Notes under the pieces: generated by a model | Databases searched by the model: none | Seen by the model: the letters and a program-made list of their open reading frames with translations, nothing else | What the model was told of the DNA's origin: nothing | Origin: Polaromonas sp. | GTDB lineage: Bacteria > Pseudomonadota > Gammaproteobacteria > Burkholderiales > Burkholderiaceae_C | Assembly: GCF_012927455.1 (NCBI RefSeq) | Contig: NZ_JABBPE010000008.1 | Location: forward strand, 372,001 to 436,000 | DNA length: 64,000 nucleotides | Reading direction: 5' to 3' | Translations under genes and position numbers: made by a program | Shown: one piece after another, positions 63,148-64,000 of the stretch | Position numbering within the stretch: position 1 is the first letter of the stretch | How the letters are laid out: every line of letters starts with the position of its first letter

Positions 63148-64000
63148 CTACTTAGTCGCAGCCTGCAAGCCGCCCCGGCTGCTGGCTTTGTCGCTGGCGC
63201 TGGCAGGCGGCTGCAAGAAGGTCCAAAGCGCCTGCGCGTGGCTTTTAGCGCCTTCTTTGGAACTGGGCCGCTCCCGGTAAAGGCGCACATCCATGGTCAT
63301 TTCCAGATGGCCGCCGGCGCTGACCAGTTTTTTTGCCCTGACCTCTTTCTTGACAGCGCTCAGCGGTAAAAAGGCAATGCCGTGGCCTTCCAGCGCCATC
63401 GCCTTCAAGCCCTCGGCCATGTCGGTTTCATAGACGCGGTCCAGATGAATCGGGACGCTGGACTGCTTGAGGATCAAGTCCACCATGCGCCCCAGATACG
63501 CCCCCGGCGCGTAGCCCAGATAAGGTAGCAGTTGCCCGGCCCGCCCCGGCAGGCTGAACTCCGGCTCGCCCGCGGCATTGGCCCGGGAAAACGGCGCCAG
63601 CACTTCGCGCCCCAGCGAGACCATTTCATAGCGGTCCGGGTGCAACTGGAAAGGCTGGGAATCATGATGGTAGGAAATCAAGAGGTCGCAACTGCCCTCG
63701 ACCAGGCGCAGCACCGCGTCGTGCACATTGAGTGCAATCAGCCGGCTTTTGATGGGACCGAACTTCTCGCGCAGGCTGCTGACCCAAGCCGGGAAGAAGG
63801 TGAAGGCCAGCGTGTGCGGCACCGCAAACTCGATGACGTCCTGCCCGGCCGAGGCATGGCCGCGCAGCATGGCGCGGGTCGACTGCAGGCCCTGCAGCAT
63901 TTCCAGCGACTGGTTGTACAGCGTCTCGCCAGCCGGCGTCAGCCGCGTCGGATACGAGCTGCGGTCAACCAGGTCGGCGCCGGCCCAGGCTTCGAGCGCT
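63148..64000 (-). CDS. LysR-family transcriptional regulator (5' end outside window)
   Basis: The C-terminal ~283 residues of a LysR-type regulator, stop TAG at 63148-63150. The frame is open to the right edge and begins with the end of the DNA-binding domain (LEAWAGADLVDRSSYPTRLTP split LEAWAGADLVDR, YPTRLTPAGETL). The co-inducer domain follows (about LHTLAFTFFPAWVSSL, here FAVPHTLAFTFFPAW), with LISYHHDSQPFQL and MALEGHGIAFLP. It lies upstream of the gltIJKL operon on the same strand and may regulate it, but this is only positional. Confidence 0.88.
   Translation of the reverse strand, partial: ALEAWAGADLVDRSSYPTRLTPAGETLYNQSLEMLQGLQSTRAMLRGHASAGQDVIEFAVPHTLAFTFFPAWVSSLREKFGPIKSRLIALNVHDAVLRLVEGSCDLLISYHHDSQPFQLHPDRYEMVSLGREVLAPFSRANAAGEPEFSLPGRAGQLLPYLGYAPGAYLGRMVDLILKQSSVPIHLDRVYETDMAEGLKAMALEGHGIAFLPLSAVKKEVRAKKLVSAGGHLEMTMDVRLYRERPSSKEGAKSHAQALWTFLQPPASASDKASSRGGLQAATK

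Overview
The window is a GC-rich chromosomal segment of a betaproteobacterium, most likely Burkholderiales, family Comamonadaceae (Polaromonas/Rhodoferax/Variovorax-like). The evidence is the gene content and order: RNB ribonuclease-TonB-like-aroE-mtgA; a complete division and cell-wall (dcw) cluster ending in lpxC; dksA beside a STAS protein; and xerC-DUF484-dapF. A meso-diaminopimelate-type MurE and DapF, LpxC, and TRAP and Bug-type transport proteins indicate a Gram-negative heterotroph. I see no phage, insertion sequence, CRISPR array, tRNA or rRNA. The core is housekeeping DNA, and its peculiarity is short repeat elements, several of them lying inside protein-coding genes.

Layout. 1-2526 (+): end of a LivG-like ATPase, a LivF-like ATPase and an acyl-CoA synthetase, a carboxylic-acid uptake and activation group. 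2578-5896 (-): tldD, a frameshifted yegP-like gene and rodA. 6106-12117 (+): YqiA-type esterase, RNB exoribonuclease, TonB-like protein, aroE, mtgA and ruvC. 12147-30919 (-): the dcw cluster, transcribed mraZ-rsmH-ftsL-ftsI-murE-murF-mraY-murD-ftsW-murG-murC-ddl-ftsQ-ftsA-ftsZ-lpxC and a 58-residue membrane protein, with many ATGA start/stop overlaps. 31426-37172 (-): STAS-domain protein, dksA, CobW-type GTPase and rlmI-like methyltransferase. 37311-39140 (+): membrane sensor with a degenerate GGDEF domain. 39210-42181 (-): xerC, DUF484 and dapF. 42258-47813: CMD-family protein, orphan Bug receptor, Nudix-MBL fusion, amino-acid-binding lipoprotein and an NhaR-like regulator. 47976-49873: an Rrf2 regulator lacking the IscR cysteines, RNase P RNA (minus strand) and cysK. 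49987-56296: FAD oxidoreductase, ProQ/FinO protein, htpX, and the pyrC/NYN-LOTUS/DUF3025 operon. 56516-59400 (+): TRAP transporter (Q-M-P order). 59564-62771 (-): gltIJKL-type ABC transporter. 63148-64000 (-): 5'-truncated LysR regulator.

How the parts work together. The dcw cluster holds the cytoplasmic and membrane steps of peptidoglycan synthesis plus the divisome core. MtgA, RodA, DapF and AroE elsewhere in the window add wall polymerisation and precursor supply. MraZ can control its own operon through a 10-bp-spaced operator.

The main points of interest are these. (1) A roughly 60-bp dispersed element (core GCTTGCGCCCG...GGGCTAGAGGCC) occurs between genes and also inside dapF, murG, a DUF3025 gene and probably the Nudix-MBL gene, and it ends 2 bp before the ruvC start codon. 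(2) A second, C/G-rich element forms an in-frame N-terminal extension of MurG, separates rsmH from ftsL, and stands as three 83-bp tandem copies at 42858-43097. (3) A 123-bp imperfect inverted repeat abuts the ftsZ stop codon. (4) A cysteine-free Rrf2 regulator with a well-formed promoter and operator sits next to cysK, which suggests a CymR-like cysteine regulator. I did not find a clearly novel multi-gene defence or metabolic system.
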